Of a DNA stretch of 34,937 bases, positions 9,789-22,940 are shown one piece after another. Numbering within the stretch: the stretch's first letter is position 1; each line of letters begins with the position of its first letter. Made by a program: the position numbers and the translations under genes. Below the pieces are notes generated by a model. That model was given only the letters and a program-made list of their open reading frames with translations. It searched no databases and had not been told where the DNA came from. This stretch comes from Thiomicrospira sp. (GTDB taxonomy: Bacteria > Pseudomonadota > Gammaproteobacteria > Thiomicrospirales > Thiomicrospiraceae), in NCBI GenBank assembly GCA_030826915.1, contig JAUUDE010000055.1:1-34937 (forward strand), given 5' to 3'.

Positions 9789-10649
9789 GTGATTGGATTT
9801 ATAAACAAACATTATTCTAAAGTATTGGCATTATGTTTCGCCGTGCTTTTTGTAAACAGTGCTTTAGCGAGCCAGTTCAAAGTTGGCGATACGGTTTTTG
9901 TTGCGTATCCTGCAGCAAACATAAAAGATGATGCTTTTATTATCGGCAAAGTAAAGCAGGTTTTACCCAATGGAGACTATAAAATCTCGGTTATTGATTA
10001 TGTGGAAGGGCATGATTACGGTGTTTCATGTGTGCCGATGGTTAAAAATGAATCAGCCACTAGTTCTAAGGATGAATTGTCTCAAGTGTGGGATATGTGG
10101 ACAGATACAACTAAGTTAAATAAAGAGGAGTTAGATTACGTAGTCTCTAAAAAGGATGTTGTTGATTTAGGTTATGGCAAAACATCTTTTATTGAGCGCA
10201 ATAATTTATATATTGTATTTGGACGATGGAAATCCGATGCACCAATGTTAAATGTAGAACGAATTGCTAAAGCTGAACAGCAAGCAAAGGCGGTTGGGTT
10301 AGCGGATATGAATCCAGCATTTGAATTAGCTAAACTGCATAGAGCGAGTTTTTATGGTGATTTTGGACGACCATTAATGCCATTTGAAAGTATTAAGCCT
10401 TTAGTATCAGCGTTAAAAGCTATTGAAGCTTTGTTTACTGAAGATAAAGAACTAAAGAATATCTGGTTTGCCAAACAACGTGACTGGAAGAAGTTATCAA
10501 AAAATACCAAATATTATTTTATGGTGGAAGCCATTGATAAGGTTGTCGAAGATTCAAAAAGTCAATTATATGAAGAAGATATAGATAAAGCTGATCCAAA
10601 AGATTTAAATCAGCTTAAGCAATTAGTCACTGAGTTTAGTCGCAAGTAA
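9789..10649 (+). CDS. Predicted exported protein of unknown function
   Basis: 286-aa ORF, signal peptide (LALCFAVLFVNSALA), N-terminal FKVGDTVFVAYPA...GKVKQVLPNGDYKISVIDY resembling a small beta-barrel (Tudor/KOW-like) domain; 3 nt after uspA. Confidence 0.7.
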   Translation: MIGFINKHYSKVLALCFAVLFVNSALASQFKVGDTVFVAYPAANIKDDAFIIGKVKQVLPNGDYKISVIDYVEGHDYGVSCVPMVKNESATSSKDELSQVWDMWTDTTKLNKEELDYVVSKKDVVDLGYGKTSFIERNNLYIVFGRWKSDAPMLNVERIAKAEQQAKAVGLADMNPAFELAKLHRASFYGDFGRPLMPFESIKPLVSALKAIEALFTEDKELKNIWFAKQRDWKKLSKNTKYYFMVEAIDKVVEDSKSQLYEEDIDKADPKDLNQLKQLVTEFSRK

Positions 10650-10675
10650 AGCAAAAAAATTAACGACGATTTTTA

Positions 10676-10984
10676 CTACTTAGGATGATGATAGTAAGTT
10701 TCATTAAGATAATCAGCAAGTTGTTCTATTTCGTCTTCAAACATACCCGCGTTTAAGTTATCGTTGCAGAATTGAACTGTTTTGACCAGTTTAGGCCAAG
10801 AGTCTGATTTTTGTGGATTGTATGGTTTTGCAGTATGGCACTTCATGCAATCTGCATCGTCATGCAGAACTTTACCTGGATGAGGTTCTGCCATACTACT
10901 TTGTGAAAATACGGTTAGACTTAAACCTACTAAAGATGCAGCAAGTAATGACGGTTTTGATAATGTTTTTTTCAAACTTTTCAT
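10676..10984 (-). CDS. Small periplasmic c-type cytochrome-like protein
   Basis: Signal peptide and a single CMKCH haem-binding motif in 102 aa. Confidence 0.75.
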   Translation of the reverse strand: MKSLKKTLSKPSLLAASLVGLSLTVFSQSSMAEPHPGKVLHDDADCMKCHTAKPYNPQKSDSWPKLVKTVQFCNDNLNAGMFEDEIEQLADYLNETYYHHPK

Positions 10985-11145
10985 TTTTATAGCCTTGTTG
11001 TTTTTTTCTGAGTTTTCAAGTATTTATTCTAATCAAAATTTCAAGCTGTTCTATAAAAAGAATAGATGCATGTCATAGCTAAATTTATTAGAGGATATGT
11101 TAAATTGTGAATATCCTAAATCAACTATTGAAAAGAAGTATGTAA

Positions 11146-12858
11146 ATGAGTGAAGTCACCTTTATAAAGGGCAAGGATGCCTGTCTAGAAAATTCCATTG
11201 CGAGTATGCATGAAACACTTAAAAACATGGGGTTTAAAATTCATGAGGCATCTTGGTTAAATCCTGTAAACAATGTATTTTCTTTACATATTCATGATGA
11301 ACGTTGCCCAGGCCTGTTTACTAATGGAAAAGGTACAAGCCGAAAGTCAACTTTAGCGAGTGCTTTAGGTGAGTATTTAGAACGTCTATCTACAAATTAC
11401 TTTTTTTCTGATTACTGGATTGAACCTTCACAAGAAGGCTGTGACTGGCTCTATTACCCAGATGAAAAATCATTTACCGAACAGAATATAAAAGGATGTC
11501 TTACAGAAGAGTTGTGGCAGTTTTATGATACAGAAGGCGAGTTAGGTTTTAATGAATTGCTAAGTTTTAATGATTCAGAAGATATTGTTAAAGCGATTCC
11601 GATGGTGAATGTGCATACAAACGAAACAGTCTACTTTCCAATGAATTTATTAAGTAACCTTTATGCAAGTAATGGTCTATCTGCAGGCAATACCGCTTTA
11701 GAAGCTCAAGTTCAAGGGTTGTCTGAGGTTTTTGAACGTTGGGTTAAGGCAAAAATATTAAGAGAAAACTTGTGTTTACCAGAGATTCCTAATGATGTTG
11801 TGGAGCAATTTCCAGCCATTGTTGAGGCTGTTTCAGCACTAAAAGAGGTCGGTATTGAAGTCTCTATGAGGGATGCTTCATTGGGAGGGTTGTTTCCTGT
11901 CATTAATGTCACACTGTTTGAACAAAAAACAGGTAATTGTTTTGCCTCATTTGGAGCTCATCCTATATTTGAAGTTGCTTTGGAAAGAACCTTAACAGAG
12001 TCATTGCAGGGACGACATCTAGATAATCTTGATGGCTTTCAAATACCTGTGTTTGATGAAGAAGCGATTGCAGAAGATGAAAATATCGAAAACCATTTTA
12101 TCGATTCCAGTGGACTCATTCATGCAAATTTTATCTCCCAGAATTATGACTTTGAGTTTGTAAACTGGGATTTTTCTGGTGATACAGAATCTCAGTGGCT
12201 TAAGTTATGTAACTTGGTTGAACAGCAGGGTACACAGGTTTATGTGGCCAATTATCAACATTGTGGTTTTGAAGCTTGCAGAATTGTTGTACCAGGTATG
12301 TCTGAGATTTACCCAAATGAAGAGTTGATTGACAGTAATCAAAATGTAGGGCGTTTATTAAGAGAAGCCTTACTTAACTTGGATGCAACTCAGGACTATC
12401 TTGGATTGGTTGATTTAATAGATGCATTGGGGTTCAGTGATCATCAAGGTGTCGCCTCTATTATCGGTTTAATGCCAGATGCAGGTAGTTTTTGGGCTGA
12501 GTTAAAGGTGGTTGAGCTCAAATTTTGGGCATTGCTTGCTGCTCAAGACTATGAGACGGCCTTAGATGCGTTGCATGATGTTATCTATTTTGTTAATCCA
12601 CAGAGTAAGTGGCTAGTTCAATATAATGCGCTTAAATTCTGTTTAGAAATGCTTCAAGAATCCACTGAAGATCATTTTGTGACTGAACAGCTGTTTGGAA
12701 AGTTATTAAGTGACCGGGCCTGGTTACATATTGAAGGAAAAATGGTGTTTGCAGGTGAAGATTTAGGTATGACTATATTTAATAATAGCCAGAATCACCA
12801 AGCTTTGCTTAATATTTATGAAGAATTACAAAATACCAAACAGAAGTGTTTTAACTAA
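11146..12858 (+). CDS. ycaO: YcaO-domain protein (E. coli YcaO type)
   Basis: GKGTSRKSTLASALGEYLERLSTNYFFSDY, GLSAGNTALEAQVQGLSEVFERW; length and architecture of YcaO. Confidence 0.88.
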   Translation: MSEVTFIKGKDACLENSIASMHETLKNMGFKIHEASWLNPVNNVFSLHIHDERCPGLFTNGKGTSRKSTLASALGEYLERLSTNYFFSDYWIEPSQEGCDWLYYPDEKSFTEQNIKGCLTEELWQFYDTEGELGFNELLSFNDSEDIVKAIPMVNVHTNETVYFPMNLLSNLYASNGLSAGNTALEAQVQGLSEVFERWVKAKILRENLCLPEIPNDVVEQFPAIVEAVSALKEVGIEVSMRDASLGGLFPVINVTLFEQKTGNCFASFGAHPIFEVALERTLTESLQGRHLDNLDGFQIPVFDEEAIAEDENIENHFIDSSGLIHANFISQNYDFEFVNWDFSGDTESQWLKLCNLVEQQGTQVYVANYQHCGFEACRIVVPGMSEIYPNEELIDSNQNVGRLLREALLNLDATQDYLGLVDLIDALGFSDHQGVASIIGLMPDAGSFWAELKVVELKFWALLAAQDYETALDALHDVIYFVNPQSKWLVQYNALKFCLEMLQESTEDHFVTEQLFGKLLSDRAWLHIEGKMVFAGEDLGMTIFNNSQNHQALLNIYEELQNTKQKCFN

Positions 12859-12908
12859 GAGTTCGGTTATAAAAGATTTAATGGAACTTTTTAAAGCTGA
12901 ATGGTACT

Positions 12909-12934
12909 GCTGTGTACGTTAAATTATACACAGC
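12909..12934. terminator. Hairpin between convergent ycaO and DUF481 genes
   Basis: GCTGTGTAcgttaaattaTACACAGC; no clear U-tract. Confidence 0.4.
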
Positions 12935-12962
12935 CGTTGAGTAACTAATTAACCTTGTTTAC

Positions 12963-13697
12963 TTAGAAATCATAAATCAAAGTTAGCATTGTTTGAGTGT
13001 CAGTTTTTTTGGTTCCTGGAGCAGGGTTATCATTATGTCTATATTTGTATGAAGCCTTTAAGTTCAATTTTTCAGCGACTTTCACTTTAAAACCGGTGTT
13101 GCTCTCAATCTTTGTTTGAGTAGAGCCTGAGGTATATTTTAGGTCTTGAGTGAAACTGACTTGTTCATTAATTTGATGAGTTAAATCTAATTTAGCCACT
13201 CCCACTACTTGATCTTCAGATTTAACGCCTTTGGTAATGTAGTCGGTGTTTTGATAACCAACACCTATTTCACCATTAAGTTGAGTTGCAGTTGTTTTGT
13301 ATAACGTTTTACCTAAACCCAGCGAAAAAGTGCTATCTAAATCTATATCTTCAAATTTATTTTTCTCGAATCGAGTGCCAATTAAACTGTAATAACTTTT
13401 ATCATTTGAATAATAACGATTCATCTGAATATCAACGATATAACGTTCTTCTGTTTGTGTATCATTTTCTGATTGATACTTGGCTTCAATAGTGGATTTT
13501 ACAAGATAGTTTTTCTGCGAGAAATTGATCTTTAATGCACCGTAAGCAGAGGTGTTTATGGTGTTTCCTGTGCTATAACTTAGTCCGAGCTCTCCTGAGC
13601 CAGAATAACCTGTTTTGTCAGATGAATAGGCATTACTTGCACTTAAAAGCATTATTAAAGCGATGAGTGCAGTTCGTTTTGTTGTCATGTTTAACAT
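12963..13697 (-). CDS. DUF481 outer-membrane beta-barrel family protein
   Basis: Signal peptide, GELGLSYSTGNTNT-type start, C-terminal TMLTLIYDF, YKYRHNDNPAPGTKKTDT. Confidence 0.82.
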   Translation of the reverse strand: MLNMTTKRTALIALIMLLSASNAYSSDKTGYSGSGELGLSYSTGNTINTSAYGALKINFSQKNYLVKSTIEAKYQSENDTQTEERYIVDIQMNRYYSNDKSYYSLIGTRFEKNKFEDIDLDSTFSLGLGKTLYKTTATQLNGEIGVGYQNTDYITKGVKSEDQVVGVAKLDLTHQINEQVSFTQDLKYTSGSTQTKIESNTGFKVKVAEKLNLKASYKYRHNDNPAPGTKKTDTQTMLTLIYDF

Positions 13698-13942
13698 TGG
13701 AATCTCGTTTGCTGTTTTGGTTTTGAAGACTTAATGATTTTGCATTGAGCAAAATATTTTGGGTGCTAAGTCTACACTATTTTGCATACATTTCATTTTA
13801 GGTAGTAGGGTTTCATTTTTTCTTTGAAAAATATTGATTAATAATCTTAGAAAAAAAGTTTTCAAAACATCCATTACATAAGCATTTTTGGTAGAATACT
13901 TTTATTAAATGTACTCCATTGTTATGACGGAATAAGAAGAAT

Positions 13943-14899
13943 ATGAAACTTGATTTTTTAGATTTTGAACAACCTATTGCCGAGTTAGAAGCAAAGATTG
14001 AAGAGCTACGCAACTTAGATGGCGGAGATATGAATCTGCTTCAAGAGATTTCTGCTTTAGAAGAAAAGAGTAAAAATCTTACCGAATCAATTTTTAAGAA
14101 ATTAACAGATGTACAGATTGCTAAAGTATCGAGACACCCCCAACGTCCATACGCTTTAGATTATATTGATTCTGTATTTACAGATTTTAAAGAACTGCAT
14201 GGTGATAGAGCGTTTGCAGATGATCAAGCCATTGTTGCAGGTATTGCTCGCTTAGAAGGCCAGTCGGTCATGGTTATTTCTCAAGAGAAAGGCCGTGATA
14301 CTAAAGAAAAGATTCGCCGTAATTTCGGTATGCCACGTCCTGAAGGATACCGTAAAGCGTTACGTTTAATGAAAATGGCAGAGCGTTTTGGTTTGCCAAT
14401 CGTTACATTTATTGACACTCCAGGTGCCTACCCTGGTATCAATGCAGAAGAGCGTGGACAGAGTGAAGCGATTGCACGTAATTTGATTGAAATGTCAGAG
14501 TTGAAAGTGCCGGTTATCTGTACCGTTATTGGTGAAGGTGGTTCTGGTGGTGCTTTAGCCATTGGTGTGGGTGATGTCACTATGATGATGGAATACAGTA
14601 CTTATTCGGTCATTTCTCCAGAAGGCTGTGCTTCGATTTTATGGAAAAATGCCGCCAATGCTTCTGATGCGGCTGAAGCTCTAGGAATTACAGCTAAGCG
14701 TTTAAAATCATTAGGTTTGGTTGATGAAATTATTCCAGAACCATTAGGTGGTGCTCACCGTGATTACAACCTTGCCGCGGAGAATTTAAAAAACGCTTTG
14801 TTAGCGCAGTTGAATATCTTAAAAACAAAATCAACGGACGAATTAGTTTCCAGTCGCTATCAGCGTTATATGGGTTATGGTAATTTTGAATCTGCCTAA
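13943..14899 (+). CDS. accA: Acetyl-CoA carboxylase carboxyltransferase subunit alpha
   Basis: [53 protein letters not shown]. Confidence 0.97.
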   Translation: MKLDFLDFEQPIAELEAKIEELRNLDGGDMNLLQEISALEEKSKNLTESIFKKLTDVQIAKVSRHPQRPYALDYIDSVFTDFKELHGDRAFADDQAIVAGIARLEGQSVMVISQEKGRDTKEKIRRNFGMPRPEGYRKALRLMKMAERFGLPIVTFIDTPGAYPGINAEERGQSEAIARNLIEMSELKVPVICTVIGEGGSGGALAIGVGDVTMMMEYSTYSVISPEGCASILWKNAANASDAAEALGITAKRLKSLGLVDEIIPEPLGGAHRDYNLAAENLKNALLAQLNILKTKSTDELVSSRYQRYMGYGNFESA

Positions 14900-14951
14900 T
14901 TTATATTCAAAAAATATTCTCTTGCAACGCCTCTAGTCAATAGGGGTGTTA

Positions 14952-16343
14952 ATGTCTTTCTCAAAAGATTTATCTGCTTCTCATGTTAATTTATCCATCG
15001 ATAAATTCATAAATACATTTCAAAAAACTCCTACGGTTTATGTTGCCTTTAGTGGTGGTTTAGACTCTACTGTGCTATTACACGCGTTAGTTCAATCTAA
15101 GTTAGATAATCATCGAATTATTGCTGTGTATATTGATCATGGATTGCAAGCTGTATCCGCACAGTGGGCAGAGCGTTGCGCTAAAGTTTGTCATGATTTA
15201 GGTGTTGAATTTACTGCTTTAAATGTTGATATCCAAGCTACGGCAAGAAAAGGAGTTGAAGCCGTTGCGCGACAACTTAGATATCAGGCTTTGTCAGATG
15301 TCATAAATGAACGGGGCGAGCGTGATTCAGTTTTAGTGACAGGGCACCACCAACGCGACCAGGCAGAGACTGTATTGCTCAACCTTTTTAGAGGTGCGGG
15401 TGTGAATGGGCTTGCAGCCATGCCAAATAGCATATATTTGCACGATAATAAGCAGAGCTTACATTGCAGGCCTTTACTCAATATTCCATATTCGTTATTG
15501 GTTGAATATGCAGAAACCCATCAACTTTCATTTGTTACAGATGAGAGCAATCATTCTTCTGTTTATCGACGCAATTTAGTGCGTAACGAAATTCTTCCAA
15601 AAATAGAGTTAACATGGCCGACTATTCATGCCAGTCTCTCTTCCACTGCTTCTCATATGCAAGAAGCGAGTACTTTATTAGATAAATACGCAAAAAAGGA
15701 TTTACGCTCAATCCAGAATTCAAAGGTTTTTGTTGAATTAAAAGATGTAAATGAGCAGGCCTGGTTAGAACAAAAAAACATTATTCGTTATTGGTTTAAA
15801 CAGAATTGGCCAGCTGTTGTGTTGAGTAAGACGCATTATGAATGGTTATATTCAGCTTTAAAAAATTATGCAAAGAGTGAGAATCAAAAGTTTTCTTACC
15901 AATTATCAAATGGTCAGTTAAGGGTTTATAAAGATCGTATTTATTATTTGAAAAAAATACCAAGTGAATATGGTTGTAGTATTGGAGATATTTTAGAACT
16001 TGAGAAAGAGTTTAATGGCTTAGGCTCTGACGATATGGCTTATAAGGAAGATTTCTTTATTAATTACAATCTCTTAAGTAGTGAATCTAAAGTTTATTTT
16101 AGGGCAATCAAACCTGGTGATAAACTGAATAGAAAGCTTTTAAAGCGTTTCTTTCAGAACCATAAAATTCCATTTTGGGAGCGTTCTGTATGGCCAGTCA
16201 TCTCAACCATTGATGGGTTGGTGCTGAGTGTTTTAGGTTGTGATGATTGTTTAAAGGGTGAGATGTTTGCTATTGATAAATCGCTAAAAAAATCAATTAA
16301 ATTGAGTTATTTACAACGCATGAGGTTGATGGAGTTGCTTTAG
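14952..16343 (+). CDS. tilS: tRNA(Ile)-lysidine synthase
   Basis: PP-loop AFSGGLDSTVLLHAL, GHHQRDQAETVLLNLFRGAGVNGLAAM. Confidence 0.95.
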   Translation: MSFSKDLSASHVNLSIDKFINTFQKTPTVYVAFSGGLDSTVLLHALVQSKLDNHRIIAVYIDHGLQAVSAQWAERCAKVCHDLGVEFTALNVDIQATARKGVEAVARQLRYQALSDVINERGERDSVLVTGHHQRDQAETVLLNLFRGAGVNGLAAMPNSIYLHDNKQSLHCRPLLNIPYSLLVEYAETHQLSFVTDESNHSSVYRRNLVRNEILPKIELTWPTIHASLSSTASHMQEASTLLDKYAKKDLRSIQNSKVFVELKDVNEQAWLEQKNIIRYWFKQNWPAVVLSKTHYEWLYSALKNYAKSENQKFSYQLSNGQLRVYKDRIYYLKKIPSEYGCSIGDILELEKEFNGLGSDDMAYKEDFFINYNLLSSESKVYFRAIKPGDKLNRKLLKRFFQNHKIPFWERSVWPVISTIDGLVLSVLGCDDCLKGEMFAIDKSLKKSIKLSYLQRMRLMELL

Positions 16344-16387
16344 CTTTCAATTCGCTGTTTTGCAGAGGTTAAATTTTAATTATTTCA

Positions 16388-18103
<1,716 letters not shown>

Positions 18104-18108
18104 TTTAG

Positions 18109-18942
18109 ATGAAATTATGTGGATTTGATGTTGGTATTGACCAACCGTTTTTCCTAATTGCAGGCCCATGTGTGATTGAGTCTGAACAACTTGCTATCGA
18201 TACAGCAGGCCAGCTAAAAGAGATGACCGATTCTTTAGGGATTCCTTTTATCTATAAGTCGTCTTACGATAAAGCTAATCGCTCATCTACCAAAAGTTTC
18301 AGAGGGTTAGGTGTTGAAGAAGGTCTACGTATTTTACAAAAAGTAAAAGATGAGATTGGCGTTCCTGTTTTAACGGACGTGCATGAAGACACGCCGCTTG
18401 AAGAAGTAGCATCAGTGGTTGATGTTATGCAAACGCCTGCATTTTTAGTGCGTCAAACTAACTTTATTCAAAACGTCTGTCGTCAAGGAGTTCCTGTCAA
18501 TATCAAAAAAGGGCAGTTTCAAGCACCTTGGGATATGGATCAGGTTGTGGCCAAGGCGCATGAGGTAGGTAACGAAAACATTATGGTGTGTGATCGTGGA
18601 ACCTCTTTTGGTTATAACACTTTAGTATCTGATATGAGAGGTTTAGCCTCAATGCGATCAACTGGTTGTCCAGTTGTGTTTGATGCAACGCACTCTGTTC
18701 AACAGCCTGGTGGGCAAGGCACCACTTCTGGTGGTCAAAGAGAGATGGTACCTGTTCTAGCTAGATCGGCTATTGCAGCGGGTGTTTCTGGTGTTTTCAT
18801 GGAAACTCATCCAAACCCAGAAAAAGCATTAAGTGATGGCCCGAATATGTGGCCAATTGGAAATCTTAAGCCGTTGTTAGAAACGCTTAAAATGCTGGAT
18901 GATACCGTTAAAAAACAGGGCTTTATTGAAGATACATTATAA
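18109..18942 (+). CDS. kdsA: 3-deoxy-8-phosphooctulonate (KDO8P) synthase
   Basis: [45 protein letters not shown]. Confidence 0.97.
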   Translation: MKLCGFDVGIDQPFFLIAGPCVIESEQLAIDTAGQLKEMTDSLGIPFIYKSSYDKANRSSTKSFRGLGVEEGLRILQKVKDEIGVPVLTDVHEDTPLEEVASVVDVMQTPAFLVRQTNFIQNVCRQGVPVNIKKGQFQAPWDMDQVVAKAHEVGNENIMVCDRGTSFGYNTLVSDMRGLASMRSTGCPVVFDATHSVQQPGGQGTTSGGQREMVPVLARSAIAAGVSGVFMETHPNPEKALSDGPNMWPIGNLKPLLETLKMLDDTVKKQGFIEDTL

Positions 18943-19014
18943 TTTAACGGCCTTTTGGTGAAAAATGTCATTTAAGAGTCATATAGGTTGTTTAAAATTA
19001 CCCAGATTAAATAA

Positions 19015-20322
<1,308 letters not shown>

Positions 20323-20345
20323 TTTAAAGTTAGCAGGCCTGCAAT

Positions 20346-20699
20346 GTGAAAAAACTCTATCTTGCATTAGCTATCCTGATTGTAATTTTACAAGCTCGTT
20401 TATTGTCCTCCGAAGGAGGGCTCGGCGAGCTTTTTTCGTTACAGGAGCAGCTAAAAATACAAGAACACGCTTTGGAGCAGCAGCGTTTGTTAAATATTAA
20501 ACTTGCTGAAGAGGTTAAGTCTTTGCAAACCAATCCTCAATCAATTGAAACATTGGCCAGACAAACATTGGGTATGGTTAAAGAGGATGAGGTATTTATT
20601 CAAGTTATTGAGTTAAAGTCAGAACAACCTGCTGTTTTAGAGGATGGACTGAACGATAATGAAGGGAGTATTTCAGAGTCGAATCAGACAAGCCAGTAG
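20346..20699 (+). CDS. ftsB: Cell division protein FtsB
   Basis: Short N-terminal TM plus coiled coil, downstream of eno; GTG start. Confidence 0.85.
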   Translation: MKKLYLALAILIVILQARLLSSEGGLGELFSLQEQLKIQEHALEQQRLLNIKLAEEVKSLQTNPQSIETLARQTLGMVKEDEVFIQVIELKSEQPAVLEDGLNDNEGSISESNQTSQ

Positions 20700-20763
20700 T
20701 CTTTGTCTATTGCTGAAAACACTGAATTAACAATAGGTTAAGATCTGGTTTGAATACTTGTTG

Positions 20764-21327
20764 TTAATGAGATTTAAGAAAGATATTTACCGCACCTGTA
20801 CCACCGTCTTTTTCTGGTGTACTGCTAAAAGCCAAAACAAGTTTTGTTTGTCTTAAAATCTGGTTTACTAGGTTTTTTAATGCGGGGTAGCTATCATCTG
20901 AGTTGTAGCCTTTGCCATGAATAATTCTAATGTAGCGAAAATATTCTTGGTATGCACGGTGAATGAAATCTAAGCTTTCAATTTCGGCTTGGTCAATGGT
21001 TAGACCGTGTAAATCTAAAACAGCTTGAACTGTAAAGTCGCCTTTCTTTAATTTTGATAACTCTTGTAATCGAATACCTTTTTGATGGTAAAACAAGCTT
21101 TCAAAAGTTGTGACTTTTGTTACATGTTTAGCTTTGTCTAGCTTATGTGGATTATCAGTTTCTAAGCTTGTTTTATATACTTTTTGCTTACGTTTGACTC
21201 GCTTGATAACTTCTTTCTGGGTATGACTTACCTTGCCTTGGTTGTATAAAGGTTGTTTTGTTGTCTCATTTAATGGTGTAACATCTTGCATTGCTTCAAG
21301 AAATAGAGAATTATCTTCTTCTGACAT
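20764..21327 (-). CDS. Smr-domain endonuclease-like protein
   Basis: VLDLHGLTIDQA...IIHGKGYNS...GGTGAVNIFLK Smr signature. Confidence 0.9.
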   Translation of the reverse strand: MSEEDNSLFLEAMQDVTPLNETTKQPLYNQGKVSHTQKEVIKRVKRKQKVYKTSLETDNPHKLDKAKHVTKVTTFESLFYHQKGIRLQELSKLKKGDFTVQAVLDLHGLTIDQAEIESLDFIHRAYQEYFRYIRIIHGKGYNSDDSYPALKNLVNQILRQTKLVLAFSSTPEKDGGTGAVNIFLKSH

Positions 21328-21376
21328 GGTTCAAGCTATATAATTTGTGGGTTTGTTTTATTTCTAAACTTTGCTA

Positions 21377-21399
21377 AAGGTATTTAGTCGACTATTTAG
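21377..21399. repeat. 23-bp AGTCGACT-centred motif matching the reconstructed target of the 23547-23810 element
   Basis: Reverse complement CTAAATAGTCGACTAAATACCTT matches the joined flanks CTAAATAGTCGACT + AACTACCTT at 22/23 positions. Confidence 0.6.
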
Positions 21400-21426
21400 C
21401 GCTTTCTAACTTTTAAGGTATTGTAC

Positions 21427-22200
21427 ATGATGAAAATCTTACTCTCTAATGATGATGGGTATTTTGCACCAGGTATTCAAACCGTTTTTCACTCTTTACG
21501 TCAAAATCTAGCATTTACACGTTTAGACATTATGGCACCTGAAAGAAATAGAAGTGCAGCCAGTAATTCATTGACGCTTTTAGAGCCTCTGCGTATGAAT
21601 TTACACACAAGTCTTAGTGAAGATCCACGCTGTCATGTTTATAGTGTTAATGGCACACCAACAGATTGTGTTCATCTAGGCATGAACGGTGGGTTAGATT
21701 ATCAACCAGATATTGTTGTCTCGGGGATTAATGCGGGTGCGAATATGGGAGACGATGTTCTTTATTCAGGTACGGTTGCAGCTGCTACAGAAGGGCGTTT
21801 TTTAGGAAAACCATCTATTGCGATTTCATTATGTGGAGATCAGTTTTTTGAAACGGCCGCTGATGTTTTGCTCAAGTTTCTGAATGATATGCCCAAACTT
21901 AACCTTACTACAGATACCATTATTAATATCAATGTTCCAGATATTCCATTAGAAGATTTAAAGGGTATTAAAATTACTCGTCTTGGAAGGCGTCATATTT
22001 CTGAACCCGTTGTTAAAGAAAATGACCCTCGCGGCCTGCCTATTTATTGGATAGGCCCTGCTGGAGAAGCCGCTGATGCCGGTGAAGGAACGGATTTTTA
22101 TGCCGTTGAACAAGGCTATGCTTCTATAACACCGCTCAAAATTGATTTAAGTCACTATGAGATGATGGAAACCCTCCAAAACTGGGAAAAAGGTTTGTAA
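21427..22200 (+). CDS. surE: 5'/3'-nucleotidase SurE
   Basis: MKILLSNDDGYFAPGI, GTPTDCVHLG, VSGINAGANMGDDVLYSGTVAAATEG. Confidence 0.96.
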   Translation: MMKILLSNDDGYFAPGIQTVFHSLRQNLAFTRLDIMAPERNRSAASNSLTLLEPLRMNLHTSLSEDPRCHVYSVNGTPTDCVHLGMNGGLDYQPDIVVSGINAGANMGDDVLYSGTVAAATEGRFLGKPSIAISLCGDQFFETAADVLLKFLNDMPKLNLTTDTIININVPDIPLEDLKGIKITRLGRRHISEPVVKENDPRGLPIYWIGPAGEAADAGEGTDFYAVEQGYASITPLKIDLSHYEMMETLQNWEKGL

Positions 22201-22259
22201 TTTGCCAAGCGTTCAAAGATTCTCACTTTATTTTTATCTATTATTGTTAGGACAAACTC

Positions 22260-22940
22260 GTGCAGTATCCTAATTCTGCTTTTGAAAGCTATCAAGGGCT
22301 TGGCATGACCTCACAGCGTACCCGTAACCGTTTGGTTGATCGGCTAAAGGAAAAGGGTGTGAATGATATGAATGTACTAGAAACGATGCGTATGGTTCCT
22401 AGGCATTTATTTCTAGATGAAGCTATGGCTTCACGTTCTTATGAAGATACAGCGTTGCCTATTGGCTATGGACAAACAATTTCTCAACCCTGGGTAGTGG
22501 CTAAAATGACACAATGGTTGATGGATTCATCACAACCGATTAAAAAAGTGCTTGAAATTGGTACAGGTTCTGGATATCAAACCGCTATTTTGTCATTATT
22601 AGTAGATGAAGTTTATAGCGTTGAGCGTATTCAGCCACTCTCTGAGCGAGCTGAAAAAAACCTTAATAAGCTTGAATTAAATAATATCCATTTTTCTTTA
22701 AGTGACGGACATTGGGGATGGCCTGATAAAGCGCCATTTGATGCTATAATTTCTGCCGCTTCGCCAGCTGAATTACCACAAGAATTGCTCAATCAACTTA
22801 AAGTTGGAGGCCGTCTTGTTATGCCAATTGGTGAATCGGAACAGTTGTTGTATGGCTATAAAAAAACATCAAATGGTGTGCTTAAAACTTGTTTAGGAGA
22901 GGTTATGTTTGTACCAATGAAAGCTGGAGTGGAAGCTTGA
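22260..22940 (+). CDS. pcm: Protein-L-isoaspartate O-methyltransferase
   Basis: MVPRHLFLDEAMASRSYEDTALPIGYGQTISQPWVVA, VLEIGTGSGYQTAIL. Confidence 0.96.
   Translation: MQYPNSAFESYQGLGMTSQRTRNRLVDRLKEKGVNDMNVLETMRMVPRHLFLDEAMASRSYEDTALPIGYGQTISQPWVVAKMTQWLMDSSQPIKKVLEIGTGSGYQTAILSLLVDEVYSVERIQPLSERAEKNLNKLELNNIHFSLSDGHWGWPDKAPFDAIISAASPAELPQELLNQLKVGGRLVMPIGESEQLLYGYKKTSNGVLKTCLGEVMFVPMKAGVEA

Noticed and set aside
11092-11117. AGGATAT...ATATCCT dyad upstream of ycaO
   Set aside because: Short 7-bp arms with a 12-nt loop in AT-rich DNA; plausible by chance.
13737-13755. ATTTTGCattgaGCAAAAT hairpin in the accA/DUF481 gap
   Set aside because: Short and AT-rich; no supporting context.
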